This document shows positions 7,724-17,054 of a stretch of 64,000 nt of DNA, in pieces. A model generated the notes under the pieces. It had not been told where the DNA came from and did not search any database. It saw only the letters and a program-made list of their open reading frames with translations. Position numbers and translations under genes: made by a program. Location of the stretch: assembly GCA_951812625.1 (NCBI GenBank), contig CATOSP010000002.1, positions 186,001 through 250,000 on the forward strand. The letters are read 5' to 3'. The stretch is from an uncultured Dehalococcoidia bacterium (lineage in GTDB: Bacteria > Chloroflexota > Dehalococcoidia > Lucifugimonadales > UBA3495). Numbering within the stretch: the first letter of the stretch is position 1; each line of letters starts with the position of its first letter.

Positions 7724-8545
7724 TCAAGCAGACTCTCCCACGGCGGCAATGGATTTTCCGGCCAGTTCCGAGACCAGCCGGGAGGCCCGCTCCACCAATT
7801 CGTCCCGTGGGGATTCTAGCATCACACGCACCAGCGCGCTACCCACGATGGCGGCTTCCGCCTGTTCGCACACTCTTTCCACATGCTGCCGGTTGGAGAT
7901 GCCGAATCCGACGGCCAACGGGAGGTCAGTATGAGCGCGGACCCGATCCAGCAAGTCGAAACCCCTCTCGGAGACCTGTTCCCGCGCCCCGGTAACGCCG
8001 GTGAGGCTCACCAGGTAGATGAAGCCGCCTGCGTCGGTACATACGGCCTCGATGCTCTCGTCGGTGCTGGTGGGGGCAAGCAGGTAGATAATGTGGACGG
8101 AATGGTCGGCGCATTCCCGGGCCAATGGTCTGACCTCGGCGTGGGGAAGGTCCACTGGAATGAGGGCGTCCACCCCGGCTTGCTGCGCCTCATGGGCAAA
8201 CCGGCTGAGCCCGTAGTTGTAGATGGGGTTGTAGTACCCCATGAGTATCAGGGGGGTGTCGGGGACTATATCCCTGAGCTGGGCCACCATGCCAAGGCAT
8301 TCTTGCAGGGAGACCTGCTGCTGAACGGCCAGAAAACTGGACTCCTGGATGACCGGCCCTTCTGCCAGGGGATCGCTGAAGGGAATCCCAATTTCCACGG
8401 CGTCAGCGCCGGCCTCGACCAGGGCCGGGACCAACTCCAGGGTCGCCTCACGGTCTGGATGTCCGGCGGTGATGAATACTATGAGGCCAGGCCGCCCTTG
8501 TTGGGCTATTGCGTCGAAGGTCTCCTTGATTCGGTCTCTGCTCAT
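7724..8545 (-). CDS. trpA: Tryptophan synthase alpha subunit
   Basis: A 273-residue TIM barrel that cleaves indole-3-glycerol phosphate to indole. It shows the family motifs LVPALVEAGADAVEIGIPFSDP (catalytic Glu/Asp), PLILMGYYNPI, GVDALIPVDLPHAE, FIYLVSLTGVTGAR and GFGISNRQHV. The ATG at 8545 (MSRDRIKETF) is preferred: the open frame extends upstream but that part is not TrpA-like. No trpB or other trp gene is in the window, so trpA is here grouped with aroH and aroF rather than in a full trp operon. Confidence 0.95.
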   Translation of the reverse strand: MSRDRIKETFDAIAQQGRPGLIVFITAGHPDREATLELVPALVEAGADAVEIGIPFSDPLAEGPVIQESSFLAVQQQVSLQECLGMVAQLRDIVPDTPLILMGYYNPIYNYGLSRFAHEAQQAGVDALIPVDLPHAEVRPLARECADHSVHIIYLLAPTSTDESIEAVCTDAGGFIYLVSLTGVTGAREQVSERGFDLLDRVRAHTDLPLAVGFGISNRQHVERVCEQAEAAIVGSALVRVMLESPRDELVERASRLVSELAGKSIAAVGESA

Positions 8546-8616
8546 CCGTTCGGTCCGATGATTCCAACCGTCTGAAGGTGTCGCGTGTGCGATTTTCGCA
8601 TCCGGGCTAGCGTATC

Positions 8617-9441
8617 TCACGCACCTGCAATTGTCCAGCCCCCCAATAGGGTCGTGGTTATAGCCAGGGCGTTCTGTCCGGCATGGACTGCGATGCTGGG
8701 CCATAGGGAGCCGGTCAAGTGGTAGAGCCACGCCAGCAGCGCCCCGGTGACGAATATGGGCAGCATGACCCGGGGGTCTACGTGGAACAGACTGAATACA
8801 ATGGCGCTGACCACAACAGCCAAACCCACTCCCAACCGGGGTATAAGCCCGGCGAATACAAACGCGCGAAAGAAGACCTCTTCAGTGAAAGGGGTCCATA
8901 GAGCCAAGGCTTGAAAGGTGAGGAGTATGCCTGGTCCGGGAAAGATTATTTCCTCCGGTATTTTCGGCGGCGTCAGGATGTCGAGGCCCAAGAACTGCAC
9001 CAATGCCACGTATGCCACGTTGGACCCGATGCTCGCTCCGAAAGCGGCGATCGTCAGGGCCGTGTACCGCATGTGTGATACTGTCGGAAATCTCAAGCCC
9101 AGCGATCCCAAGGGGAGATTGCCTGGTCTCAGGCCGAGGAGCCACACGATGACGATGATTGCGAACCCCATGAGGTGGCTGCGCTCCCAGGCTGCGAGGG
9201 CCAGCCGGTAGCTGCCCGCCAGCCGGACCAACGCCTCTGACAAGAGGAACACGGCGGCGAAGGAGACCAGTACAAGGACGATACCCAGAGCGACCTGGCC
9301 GCCGCGCCAGGACACTAAGACGCCACCCGGGTAGGGTGATGCGGGTGCCGCAACGGGCGGCCTGTTGGAGACGGCACGTCCGCAATTCTGGCAAAAGTTG
9401 TCAGCCCCGGTCACAGGGTGGCCGCAGTCACCACAAGTCAC
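8617..9441 (-). CDS. CPBP-family intramembrane metalloprotease with N-terminal zinc ribbon
   Basis: A 274-residue membrane protein. The first 25 residues hold a zinc ribbon (TCGDCGHPV and FCQNCGRAV). About six hydrophobic segments follow, and the CPBP/CAAX-protease signature is complete: EEVFFRAFVF, then FSLFHVD, then HAGQN near the end. Such proteins cleave prenylated or other membrane substrates, or act in bacteriocin self-immunity. The GTG at 9441 is preferred because GGAGA sits 8 bases upstream and translation begins directly at the ribbon; a TTG at 9486 is the alternative. It precedes trpA by 71 bases on the same strand. Confidence 0.88.
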   Translation of the reverse strand: MTCGDCGHPVTGADNFCQNCGRAVSNRPPVAAPASPYPGGVLVSWRGGQVALGIVLVLVSFAAVFLLSEALVRLAGSYRLALAAWERSHLMGFAIIVIVWLLGLRPGNLPLGSLGLRFPTVSHMRYTALTIAAFGASIGSNVAYVALVQFLGLDILTPPKIPEEIIFPGPGILLTFQALALWTPFTEEVFFRAFVFAGLIPRLGVGLAVVVSAIVFSLFHVDPRVMLPIFVTGALLAWLYHLTGSLWPSIAVHAGQNALAITTTLLGGWTIAGA

Positions 9442-9593
9442 AATACAGTCTCCAATTTCGGGCAGCCATTCGACGTTGCTTATCAAATGTCGGCCAGTGG
9501 CTGCTGTCCGTTGACCTACTAGCCACTGGCCATCCCGTAGGGGATAATACCAGACAGCGAAACGTTAACAGGAATCGTGGAGGACTCTAGCGC

Positions 9594-9803
9594 ATGGCCC
9601 AGGAATTTTCACTCAGCCGGGAGGCGTTCTTGCACTTGGCTGCTGAGGCAGGTCTGGATGTGAGCAGCCCGCACATGGACGAGCTTTTCCCCTACGTCGA
9701 GGCCCAACTTGCGGGACTGCGTTCTCTGCATGATATCGACGTAACAGGTGCAGAGCCGGACATGGCGTTTCAGCCAGCCCCGGAGGGACGAGACGGCAAA
9801 TAG
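9594..9803 (+). CDS. GatC/AtzG-like small amidase partner
   Basis: A 69-residue protein with the length and helical pattern of GatC-like subunits, including a central LFPYVEAQLAGLRSLHDIDVTGAEPD that parallels the GatC turn before the belt segment. GGAGG precedes the ATG at normal spacing. It lies 57 bases before an amidase. GatC-like partners stabilise the amidase subunit. With no gatB here, the pair is more likely a metabolic amidase with its accessory chain (as AtzG with AtzE) than a tRNA amidotransferase. Confidence 0.7.
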   Translation: MAQEFSLSREAFLHLAAEAGLDVSSPHMDELFPYVEAQLAGLRSLHDIDVTGAEPDMAFQPAPEGRDGK

Positions 9804-9860
9804 TGGGTGTGGTCTACGCGAATTTCTGGGAAACGCTGCAAGCGAGAGAGCGTAATCATT

Positions 9861-11273
9861 ATGGACGGAATCGAACTTTGCTACGCCAGCGCCGGGACCC
9901 TTTCGCGGCTGGTGCAGAGCAAGGAAATCTCCCCGGTTGACATTATCGATGCTCACCTGGCGCGTATCGAGGCCACCGAGCCGATGCTCAACTCCTTCAT
10001 AACGTTGCTCCCCGAAGAAGCGAGGGCTGCAGCAAGGCGGGCGGAACAGGAGATACAGTCCGGGAACTACCGGGGACCGCTGCATGGTATACCCGTTGCT
10101 CTGAAGGACCTGTTCAATACGGGGGGAGTCCGTACGACCTCCGGCTCCAGGGTGTTCGACAACTTCATCCCGGACCGGGATTGCACTGTGGCGTCCAAGT
10201 TACACCAGGCGGGGGCAATCCTGCTGGGCAAGCTGAACATGCACCAGTTTGCCTACGGACCGACCGGCGAGAACCCGGATTATGGCCACATGCACAATCC
10301 ATGGGACCTTGAGTTGATCTCGGGTGGGTCCAGTGGAGGTTCGGGGTCGGCTGCCGCGGCTGGGCAGTGCACCATCACTACCGGAAGCGATACCGGCGGC
10401 TCCATCCGCATTCCCGCCGCCCTCTGCGGCATAGTCGGGCTGAAGCCCACGTACGGACTGGTGAGCCGGTCCGGGTTGACCCCGCTGTCCTGGTCGCTGG
10501 ACCATCCGGGGCCAATGGTAAGGACCGTCGAGGACGCCGCATTGACGATGAATGTCATCGCTGGCCACGACCCCAACGACCCGGCATCAGCGAGGGTCGA
10601 AGTACCCGATTACACCACGGCTCTCACCGGCGATGTGCGAGGACTGCGCATCGGCGTCGTCCGGGAATACTTCGAGGCGCCGCTGGACCCGGAAGTGGAG
10701 CAGTCGGTGAGAGAGGCGATCGCCGTACTGGAATCCCTGGGTGCGGTCGTGACTGATGTGTCCTTCCCAATGTTCAACGACTCCCAAGCCATCTCCGGCG
10801 CGATTCTGATGACGGAAGCCGCGGCGTACCACCGGGATTTGCTGGCTACTGATGGAGACAAACTCTACCCGCCGGTCAGGTTGCGCCTGGAGGCGGGCTT
10901 GTTTGTGAGCGCAGCGGACTACCTGCGAGCGCAGCAGGCGCGGTCGGTCTTCGACCGGCAGGCACGGGGGTTGCTGGAACAGGTGGACCTGCTGGCCGGA
11001 CCGACTGAGCCGATCACCGCTCCCAAACTGCTGGAGGAAAGAGTGCAGGCAGGAGAGCGTGGGATTGGAACGACCGCGGCATTGACCCAGTACACGCGCC
11101 CATACAACCTGACCGGATTTCCCGCAATCTCGGTGCCCTGTGGTTTCTCCGAGGCCGGGTTGCCAATTGCCCTGCAACTGGCAGGCCGACCCTATGACGA
11201 ACTGACGGTGCTTCGCGCCGCCCACGCCTACGAGCAGGCGACTGAGTGGTCTGGACGGCGGCCGCCCATCTAG
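9861..11273 (+). CDS. Amidase-signature hydrolase (GatA/AtzE-like)
   Basis: A 470-residue amidase-signature enzyme. The Ser-cisSer-Lys triad is visible: Lys in IPVALKDLF, the cis-Ser in SGGSSGGSGSAAA, and the nucleophile Ser in TGSDTGGSIRIPAALCG. The C-terminal half has NLTGFPAISVPCGF and LPIALQLAGRP as usual. The ATG at 9861 starts MDGIELCYAS. The preceding gene encodes a GatC-like chain. GatA itself would need GatB, which is absent here, so a metabolic amide substrate is more likely. Confidence 0.9.
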   Translation: MDGIELCYASAGTLSRLVQSKEISPVDIIDAHLARIEATEPMLNSFITLLPEEARAAARRAEQEIQSGNYRGPLHGIPVALKDLFNTGGVRTTSGSRVFDNFIPDRDCTVASKLHQAGAILLGKLNMHQFAYGPTGENPDYGHMHNPWDLELISGGSSGGSGSAAAAGQCTITTGSDTGGSIRIPAALCGIVGLKPTYGLVSRSGLTPLSWSLDHPGPMVRTVEDAALTMNVIAGHDPNDPASARVEVPDYTTALTGDVRGLRIGVVREYFEAPLDPEVEQSVREAIAVLESLGAVVTDVSFPMFNDSQAISGAILMTEAAAYHRDLLATDGDKLYPPVRLRLEAGLFVSAADYLRAQQARSVFDRQARGLLEQVDLLAGPTEPITAPKLLEERVQAGERGIGTTAALTQYTRPYNLTGFPAISVPCGFSEAGLPIALQLAGRPYDELTVLRAAHAYEQATEWSGRRPPI

Positions 11274-11333
11274 TCCCCAGGGCCCGGGACAGAACGTTAA
11301 CGGTCTCTCTCCAATGGTATGCAGAAGTAGATC

Positions 11334-11957
11334 ATGCCGGTTGTTGGCATTGGTTTGGCCGTGGATAGACTGGTGTTGGTAAGACATTCGCTGCCGGTGG
11401 TTTCACCTGACGTTGAGCCGTTCAAGTGGCCATTGTCACGTGAAGGAAGACTGCGAAGCCTTGCCCTGGCCAGCGAACTCAGGTCATTCGAGCCTCGCGT
11501 AATCTTCTGTAGCCACGAGGCCAAGGCATCTGAAAGCGCGCGAATAGTGGCTAGCAGGCTTGGCGTAGTCCATAGGGCCGTGGATGGTTTACAGGAACAC
11601 GAGAGGTCGAGCGTCGATTTTGCGCCCAGTCCCGGAGAGTTTGAGACCAAGCTGGCGCGGTTCTTCGATGAACCGGAGACCCTGGTCTTTGGCAGGGAGA
11701 CGGCGGAAGAGGCCAAGCACCGTTTTTGCCGTGCAGTCTCCGGCTTGATTCCCCATCGCCGGCAGGGAGTCGGCTATGGAGAGGCACTGTGTGTCGTTAG
11801 CCATGGGACCGTAATCTCTTTGTTCGTGGCCGCTGCTTGCGCGATTGATCCCATGGGCTTCTGGCGCAATCTGGGACAGCCATCATACGTGGTGATGTCA
11901 CTGCCGGAGCTTGCGTTGCTGTCGGTGGTCAGGTCGGTTGAGTCCGCTGGTGTGTGA
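11334..11957 (+). CDS. Histidine phosphatase family protein (degenerate RHG motif)
   Basis: A 207-residue phosphoglycerate-mutase-like protein. The first catalytic His lies in LVLVRHSLPVV, where the usual RHG is RHS. LSREGRLRSLALASEL, VIFCSHEAKASESARI (normally S-P-x-x-R) and a late VVSHGTVISLFV with the second His complete the fold. The substrate is unknown. The altered Gly and the missing Pro/Arg in the second block suggest a divergent phosphatase, not phosphoglycerate mutase. Confidence 0.78.
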   Translation: MPVVGIGLAVDRLVLVRHSLPVVSPDVEPFKWPLSREGRLRSLALASELRSFEPRVIFCSHEAKASESARIVASRLGVVHRAVDGLQEHERSSVDFAPSPGEFETKLARFFDEPETLVFGRETAEEAKHRFCRAVSGLIPHRRQGVGYGEALCVVSHGTVISLFVAAACAIDPMGFWRNLGQPSYVVMSLPELALLSVVRSVESAGV

Positions 11958-12059
11958 TGGCCACCGGACAGAGTGTTTCCAAGTCTCTTCGTACGCGGTG
12001 TGGTATCATCGACGGTAGTGGTGAAGATGCCGGTGCGGTGACTTGGGAGGTTTACGCAT

Positions 12060-12833
12060 TTGCCGGGACTGACGGCTGTTACCTTTGATCTCTGGCAGAC
12101 ACTGCTGCTCGATAACCGTGAGTTGGGGCGCGCACGGACGCAGGTTCGACTGGACGGCGCTCAGTCGATATTGGCCAAGTGCGGGATGGACTTTGACCTG
12201 GAGACCATCCGGCTGGCATACCGTGCCTGCTACCGTTGGTGCCACGGCATACGCGACCAGAGCCTCGACGTCAGTTTTCGGCAGCAGGTGGAACACTTCA
12301 TCGACGGCATCGATGATGGCCTGTTGGACCGGCTGGACGGCGAGACTGTCGACGAGATCGAGCGCATCTACTCCGACTCGTTCTTCGTCCACCCGCCGCT
12401 GGCTCACAAGGATGCCGTGCCAGTGTTGCGACAGGTCGGGGAAATGGGGCTGCGCATCGGGCTAATCTCAAATACCGGGATGACTCCCGGCGTGGCGTTT
12501 CGACGGTTCCTGGGTGAGCAGGGGATGCTGGAGTATTTCGACACTCTCACATTCTCGGATGAGGTGATGCTATCCAAACCTTCGGACGAGATTTTCCTTA
12601 TGACCCTCCGCGCCCTTGATGCATCTCCGGAAGAAAGCGTCCACGTTGGGGATCATGTCAAGAACGACGTTGTGGGGGCAAACCGTTGCGGTCTGAAAAC
12701 CGTATGGATAACAGGCTTCTACGAGAATGAAGACCCGGACGACCCTGATACCCACGCGGACGCCACGGTTGGCGAATTGGCAGAGGTTGCGCCCGCCATC
12801 GCCGGATTGAGAAGCCAGAGCGCCACCGATTGA
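12060..12833 (+). CDS. HAD family hydrolase
   Basis: A 257-residue HAD phosphatase. Motif I is FDLWQTLL, with Trp replacing the second Asp (D-x-W), as in some HAD subfamilies, so canonical acid/base catalysis may be altered. Motif II is GLISNTG, and motifs III/IV lie in MLSKPSDEIF and VHVGDHVKNDVVGANRCGLKTVWI. A GGGAGG precedes the TTG start at 12060. It overlaps or abuts the trehalose-6-phosphate synthase gene; a HAD phosphatase could act as the trehalose-6-phosphate phosphatase, but that is inference from position only. Confidence 0.83.
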   Translation: MPGLTAVTFDLWQTLLLDNRELGRARTQVRLDGAQSILAKCGMDFDLETIRLAYRACYRWCHGIRDQSLDVSFRQQVEHFIDGIDDGLLDRLDGETVDEIERIYSDSFFVHPPLAHKDAVPVLRQVGEMGLRIGLISNTGMTPGVAFRRFLGEQGMLEYFDTLTFSDEVMLSKPSDEIFLMTLRALDASPEESVHVGDHVKNDVVGANRCGLKTVWITGFYENEDPDDPDTHADATVGELAEVAPAIAGLRSQSATD

Positions 12834-12898
12834 ACCTCCGAGCCGGGCGCAGGTTTTCCCGGCCATCAAGACGAGACCCTCCCCACGGCCAATCCCAA

Positions 12899-14431
12899 AT
12901 GGTGCAGGAAACCACACAGGCATTTCCCAAAGACAAGGGAATCGGCGAGATACGGGAGCTTTGCGACCGGGTCTTGGCACAACGCCCTCTGATAGTGGCG
13001 AGCAATCGCGGGCCGGTGGAACACCAGATGTCCCCAGGTGGCCACCCGGAAGCCCGACGGAGCAGCGGCGGCATCGTCACTGCCTATAATTCCCTGGTTC
13101 ATTCTGCGGAATTCACTTGGATCGCCAATGCGATGGGGGAAGGTGATCGGGTGGTGTCCAGCAACGGGACTGGCCCCCGGATCAAGTCGCCGCTACCGGG
13201 CCACATGCTCAACCTCCGGTATGTGGTCACGCCCCGCCGCGTCTACCACAAGTTTTACAATGTCGTGTGCAACCCCTTGCTGTGGTTCCTCCAGCATTAC
13301 ATGTGGAACCCGCCCTACAACCCCAACGTGGACGCAACGGTGCAGGACGCATGGGAGACCGGGTACATTCCGGTGAACCAGGCATTCGCCAATGCTATCG
13401 CCGCCGAGACAGGAACAGGCGGTCCGTCCCCCGTGGTTATCAGCCACGACTATCACTTGTACCTGCTGCCGGAGTTCGTGCGCCGGGCGATTCCCGATGC
13501 CGTGGTCCAACATTTCGTACATATTCCCTGGCCTTCACCCCGATATTGGCAGATCGTGCCCAATGCTATCGGACAGCGGATTTGCCGTTCCCTCTGTGAC
13601 GCCGATCTGGTGGGGTTTCAGTCCCCCCAGGACCGGCGCAGTTTCCTGGATACCGTGGAGGAATTCCTGCCCGAAGCGCGTGTTGACCGGGAACTCGGCA
13701 TGGTCATCCGGCCGGAAGGGGAGACCCTGGTGAAGGTTTACCCGATGTCGATCAATGTGGACGAGGTCAGGCGGATTGCGGATTCGCCCCGGGCCTCGGA
13801 GTACGAGTCCCAGCTGAAAGAGCTATGCTCCGAGATGACCATAGCCCGCATCGACCGCGCTGAGCCTAACAAGAATGTGGTGCGCGGGTTCCGGGCCTAC
13901 GACCTGCTGCTGACCAGGCATCCCGAGTTAAAGGGCCGGGTCACTTTCCTGGCGTTTCTTGTGCCTTCTCGCACGCACGTCCGCCAGTACCAGCGGTACA
14001 TGGATGAAATTAACCGGGAGGTCAATCAGGTCAACGATAAGCATGGTGACGGCCAGTGGCTGCCCATCCAGATGTTCATGGAGAACAACTACACCCAGGC
14101 TATTGCCGGGATGAAGTTGTACGATGCTCTCCTGGTGAATACGATCATGGAGGGGACGAATCTGGTTGCCAAGGAAGGCCCAGTGGTCAACACGCGTGAC
14201 GGGGTTTTGGTGCTGTCGCAGACCAGCGGCGTCTACCACCAGTTGGCCGAGGGCGCGTTGACTGTGTCCCCTACCGATGTCAATGGCACGATGGAAGCCC
14301 TCTATCAAGCTATTACAATGCCGGCGGAGGAGCGGAGGCGGCGGACATCGTTGCTGGTCGAATCAGTGTGCCGGGATGATGTCACCCGCTGGCTGGTCAG
14401 GCAGCTTGAGGATATCGCAGGGTTGCTTTAG
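12899..14431 (+). CDS. otsA: Trehalose-6-phosphate synthase (GT20)
   Basis: About 510 residues of glycosyltransferase family 20, transferring glucose from a nucleotide sugar to glucose-6-phosphate. Signatures include LIVASNRGPVEH with a following SSGGIVTAYNS loop, VISHDYHLYLLPEFVR, HFVHIPWPSP, IARIDRAEPNKNV (normally RLDxxKG-like) and NTIMEGTNLVAKEGPVVN. The start is uncertain: ATG 12899 or an in-frame TTG at 12830 overlapping the HAD stop; neither has a strong ribosome-binding site. No otsB-type domain is fused. The neighbouring HAD gene is a candidate phosphatase. Confidence 0.88.
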   Translation: MVQETTQAFPKDKGIGEIRELCDRVLAQRPLIVASNRGPVEHQMSPGGHPEARRSSGGIVTAYNSLVHSAEFTWIANAMGEGDRVVSSNGTGPRIKSPLPGHMLNLRYVVTPRRVYHKFYNVVCNPLLWFLQHYMWNPPYNPNVDATVQDAWETGYIPVNQAFANAIAAETGTGGPSPVVISHDYHLYLLPEFVRRAIPDAVVQHFVHIPWPSPRYWQIVPNAIGQRICRSLCDADLVGFQSPQDRRSFLDTVEEFLPEARVDRELGMVIRPEGETLVKVYPMSINVDEVRRIADSPRASEYESQLKELCSEMTIARIDRAEPNKNVVRGFRAYDLLLTRHPELKGRVTFLAFLVPSRTHVRQYQRYMDEINREVNQVNDKHGDGQWLPIQMFMENNYTQAIAGMKLYDALLVNTIMEGTNLVAKEGPVVNTRDGVLVLSQTSGVYHQLAEGALTVSPTDVNGTMEALYQAITMPAEERRRRTSLLVESVCRDDVTRWLVRQLEDIAGLL

Positions 14432-14722
14432 TCGTGGGGAGGGAATCCCCCTGTCTGAAACAGGCCATCCATTAGTCAATTCGCACCCTGCCCGCAATTG
14501 CTGTATCCCGATCGCAATTCCCGCCTTCTCGGACATCCAGCGTCCCCGAATCAATGGCCTGTCGACCCCCGTAGAACATCCGCAGGGACGGGATTGCTCG
14601 GTTCAGGGCTTGGCGAATCCGTGGGCTAGGGTTACAGTAGTAGGCGGGAAACCGGAGCGGGAGGCCCCGGATGAACCATGGAGGGTTCCGGGATTCTCAC
14701 GCCAGAAGGAGGGCTTCACTCT

Positions 14723-15298
14723 ATGGAAGAGATGTTCGACCCCCACATTCCCACAGGAGAGGAATCCGATATCCAGATTTGTGTATTCCCCCATCTGGAG
14801 GAGTTCCTGGCTATAGACCTTCGAGACGCACAGACGCAGATACACCTGCTGAACGCCGGGGACATATTCAACGAGCACTTTTTTCATAGCGTCGAGTTCG
14901 AGTTCTCGGAGGCTCTGCGGCGGGAGAACACGGCTCCATTCGCCCACATGTTCAATCTGCCCCTGCGGATGGAGGAGGTGGTACGGGAGATAGCGATGAC
15001 CTTCATCCTGGACCGCCTGGGGGTCCGGATGGACGATGAGGCCAATATGCCTACGGTGGTGGTGATTGTCGTTGGCGGCAGCACGCTGCCGGGCCATTCC
15101 GAGCAGGTCGTCAGTGGCATCAGACGCTTGGTCCAAGGCGGCTCGGACGATTCGGTGGCTGCTGACTGGGAGGAAGTGATTGCTCGGCTGGTGGCCCGGG
15201 AGAATGAATTCGCGCAGAAGGAGAACCTGGACGAGCTTGCAGACGCTGGTTTGGGAGATCTGCCCGACTACTCTACTCTGTGGGGAAGCAGGAATTAG
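14723..15298 (+). CDS. Conserved-looking hypothetical protein
   Basis: I do not recognise this 191-residue protein. The start at 14723 is firmly set by AGAAGGAGGG upstream, so it is very probably translated. It is acidic, with no signal peptide. A hydrophobic strand TVVVIVVGGSTL sits between two helical halves, and it ends in an acidic helix rich in Glu. It stops two bases before the luciferase-like monooxygenase start at 15301, so the two are likely co-translated. A role connected with that flavoenzyme is a guess from position. Confidence 0.7.
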   Translation: MEEMFDPHIPTGEESDIQICVFPHLEEFLAIDLRDAQTQIHLLNAGDIFNEHFFHSVEFEFSEALRRENTAPFAHMFNLPLRMEEVVREIAMTFILDRLGVRMDDEANMPTVVVIVVGGSTLPGHSEQVVSGIRRLVQGGSDDSVAADWEEVIARLVARENEFAQKENLDELADAGLGDLPDYSTLWGSRN

Positions 15299-15300
15299 AG

Positions 15301-16317
15301 ATGAGCGCAACCGCTTTGCATATGGGGAGCCGCGAGGACATCTCCGACGAGGAGTTGGTGTCGCTGGCCCAACAGGCTGAGAGCCTGGGATACGAAGCCA
15401 TATTCACCGGTGAGGCATGGGGCCGGGATGCTTTTACCGTGCTGACCATGATCGCTTGCCACACCACCAGGATTCGGTTGGCCACCGGCATAGTTCCAGT
15501 GTTCAGTCGGACTCCGGGACTGATTGCCCAGAGCATTGCATCCCTTGACCGCATCTCCAACGGCCGGGCGATCCTGGGATTGGGGACCAGCGGTCGGTTG
15601 GTCATTGAACAATGGCACGGTATTCCCTACCGGAAACCGGTCACGCGCACCAGGGAATACATGGAGATTATCCGCTCGGTCCTGTATGGTCGTCCCGCCG
15701 AGTATGATGGCGAGTTCTTCCAACTGTCACGGTTCCGCCTGGGTGTACAACCTGTGCAACGGCACATTCCGATGTACGTAGCCAGTCTCGGACCGAGGAA
15801 CCTGGCGCTCACGGCAGAGTTGGCCGACGGATGGCTTCCGATCTGGGTGGACCGGCGGCGCTTGCCGGAGATGATTGGTCAGATGGCCGAAGCGGCCCTC
15901 CCGGCGGGTAGAGAGCTGTATACCATCACTGTGGCCCCGCAGATCATGTGCTACGTCACCGAGGGCGCCGAGGAGTTGGCTGAAACCGAGAAGCGCGTTC
16001 GCGGCCACATGGCCTACTACATCGGCGGGATGGGCGAGTATTACTACAACCTGTTCAGCCGCTCCGGGTTCCAGGCCGAAGCCGACTCAGTGCGCGAGGC
16101 CTGGTCCGCAGGCGACCGGGGCAAGGCCGCAGCCACCATACCAGATGAATTGCTGGAGAACATCACGGTCATAGGTGACGCCGCCACCTGCCTCTCCCGG
16201 ATGGAGCAGTTCCGTCGGGCCGGGGCCGACATGCCGGTTGTGGCCTTCCCCCACGGTTCGACCCTGGATGGTATGAAGCGCACCATGGAAGTCCTCGCTC
16301 CGGCCAATGCCGAATAG
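15301..16317 (+). CDS. LLM-class (luciferase-like) flavin/F420-dependent oxidoreductase
   Basis: A 338-residue luciferase-like barrel. Typical blocks are AESLGYEAIFTGEAWGRDAFTVLT, IRLATGIVPVFSRTPGLIAQ, DRISNGRAILGLGTSG, a TREYMEIIRSVL helix and a late VIGDAATCLSRMEQFRRAGAD. This arrangement is nearest to F420-dependent methylene-H4MPT-reductase-like members, but FMN versus F420 and the substrate cannot be told. It starts two bases after the preceding stop and is followed after 5 bases by a phosphoesterase gene, so a three-gene operon is likely. Confidence 0.88.
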   Translation: MSATALHMGSREDISDEELVSLAQQAESLGYEAIFTGEAWGRDAFTVLTMIACHTTRIRLATGIVPVFSRTPGLIAQSIASLDRISNGRAILGLGTSGRLVIEQWHGIPYRKPVTRTREYMEIIRSVLYGRPAEYDGEFFQLSRFRLGVQPVQRHIPMYVASLGPRNLALTAELADGWLPIWVDRRRLPEMIGQMAEAALPAGRELYTITVAPQIMCYVTEGAEELAETEKRVRGHMAYYIGGMGEYYYNLFSRSGFQAEADSVREAWSAGDRGKAAATIPDELLENITVIGDAATCLSRMEQFRRAGADMPVVAFPHGSTLDGMKRTMEVLAPANAE

Positions 16318-16322
16318 TCCGG

Positions 16323-16886
16323 ATGAAGATTGGGCTGATTTCCGACACCCACAGCGCGGGCAGTGGAAGGGACCTTCCGGAACGAGTCCTGAAGGTGCTG
16401 AAAGGCGTTGACCTGATCCTGCACTGCGGCGACCTAGAGTGCCTGGGAGTCTTGGACTACCTGGAGTCGGTGGCCCCGGTGCTGGCGGTTCGAGGCTACG
16501 AGGATCCGAGGGAGCCGGGCGACCGCCTTGCCCAGACCACCAGAGTCGTGCAGGCGGAGGATCTTTCCATTGGTATGGTCCACGACATCCAGTGGCCCAG
16601 CCCGCCGATTTACACGAACGGCGATGGCACCCGGCTGAAGTTGCCTGCTGAAGGAGTCCGCGACCTGATGCGCCGCAAGTTCAGGCAGCCGGTGGACGTG
16701 GTGGTCTACGGAGATACCCACGAGGAACTTATCTGCGTCAGCGACGGAGTCCTTGTGGTGAATCCGGGCAGTCCCACCTACCCTGGTCGGCGGCACCGGC
16801 CCGGCAGCCTGGGCACGCTCGGCTTACTGGAAGTGGAAGGCTCCACGGCCAGTGTCTCTCTCGTTGACCTCGAGCACACTTCTTAG
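16323..16886 (+). CDS. YfcE/MJ0936-type metallophosphoesterase
   Basis: A 187-residue calcineurin-like phosphoesterase. Metal ligands are visible in LISDTHS, LILHCGDLE, a VRGYEDP segment (normally GNCD, here altered), MVHD and YGDTHEELI, followed by VVNPGSPTYPGR. The Asn of the GN[CH]D motif is replaced by Gly-Tyr-Glu-Asp, so catalysis may be impaired or altered. Small members of this family act on phosphodiesters in vitro with unknown physiological substrates. Confidence 0.87.
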   Translation: MKIGLISDTHSAGSGRDLPERVLKVLKGVDLILHCGDLECLGVLDYLESVAPVLAVRGYEDPREPGDRLAQTTRVVQAEDLSIGMVHDIQWPSPPIYTNGDGTRLKLPAEGVRDLMRRKFRQPVDVVVYGDTHEELICVSDGVLVVNPGSPTYPGRRHRPGSLGTLGLLEVEGSTASVSLVDLEHTS

Positions 16887-17054
16887 CGCTATAGCTGACT
16901 CGGCCAACCAAGCTCTTGCTGCCTCGGAAGTATATCCCTGTCGTCCCCCAGTCATTATCGTGGTGACACATCCCCTTCACGGGTTTGCGGCGTGCCAGGT
17001 GTGAGTCCCGCCGACAGTTACCCCCCATTACGTTACACGGTTTCGACGCGGATC

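Noticed and set aside
16887-17054. Possible tRNA-like fold between the phosphoesterase gene and hppA
   Set aside because: I could not form a cloverleaf with T-psi-C and D arms, so no tRNA is called.
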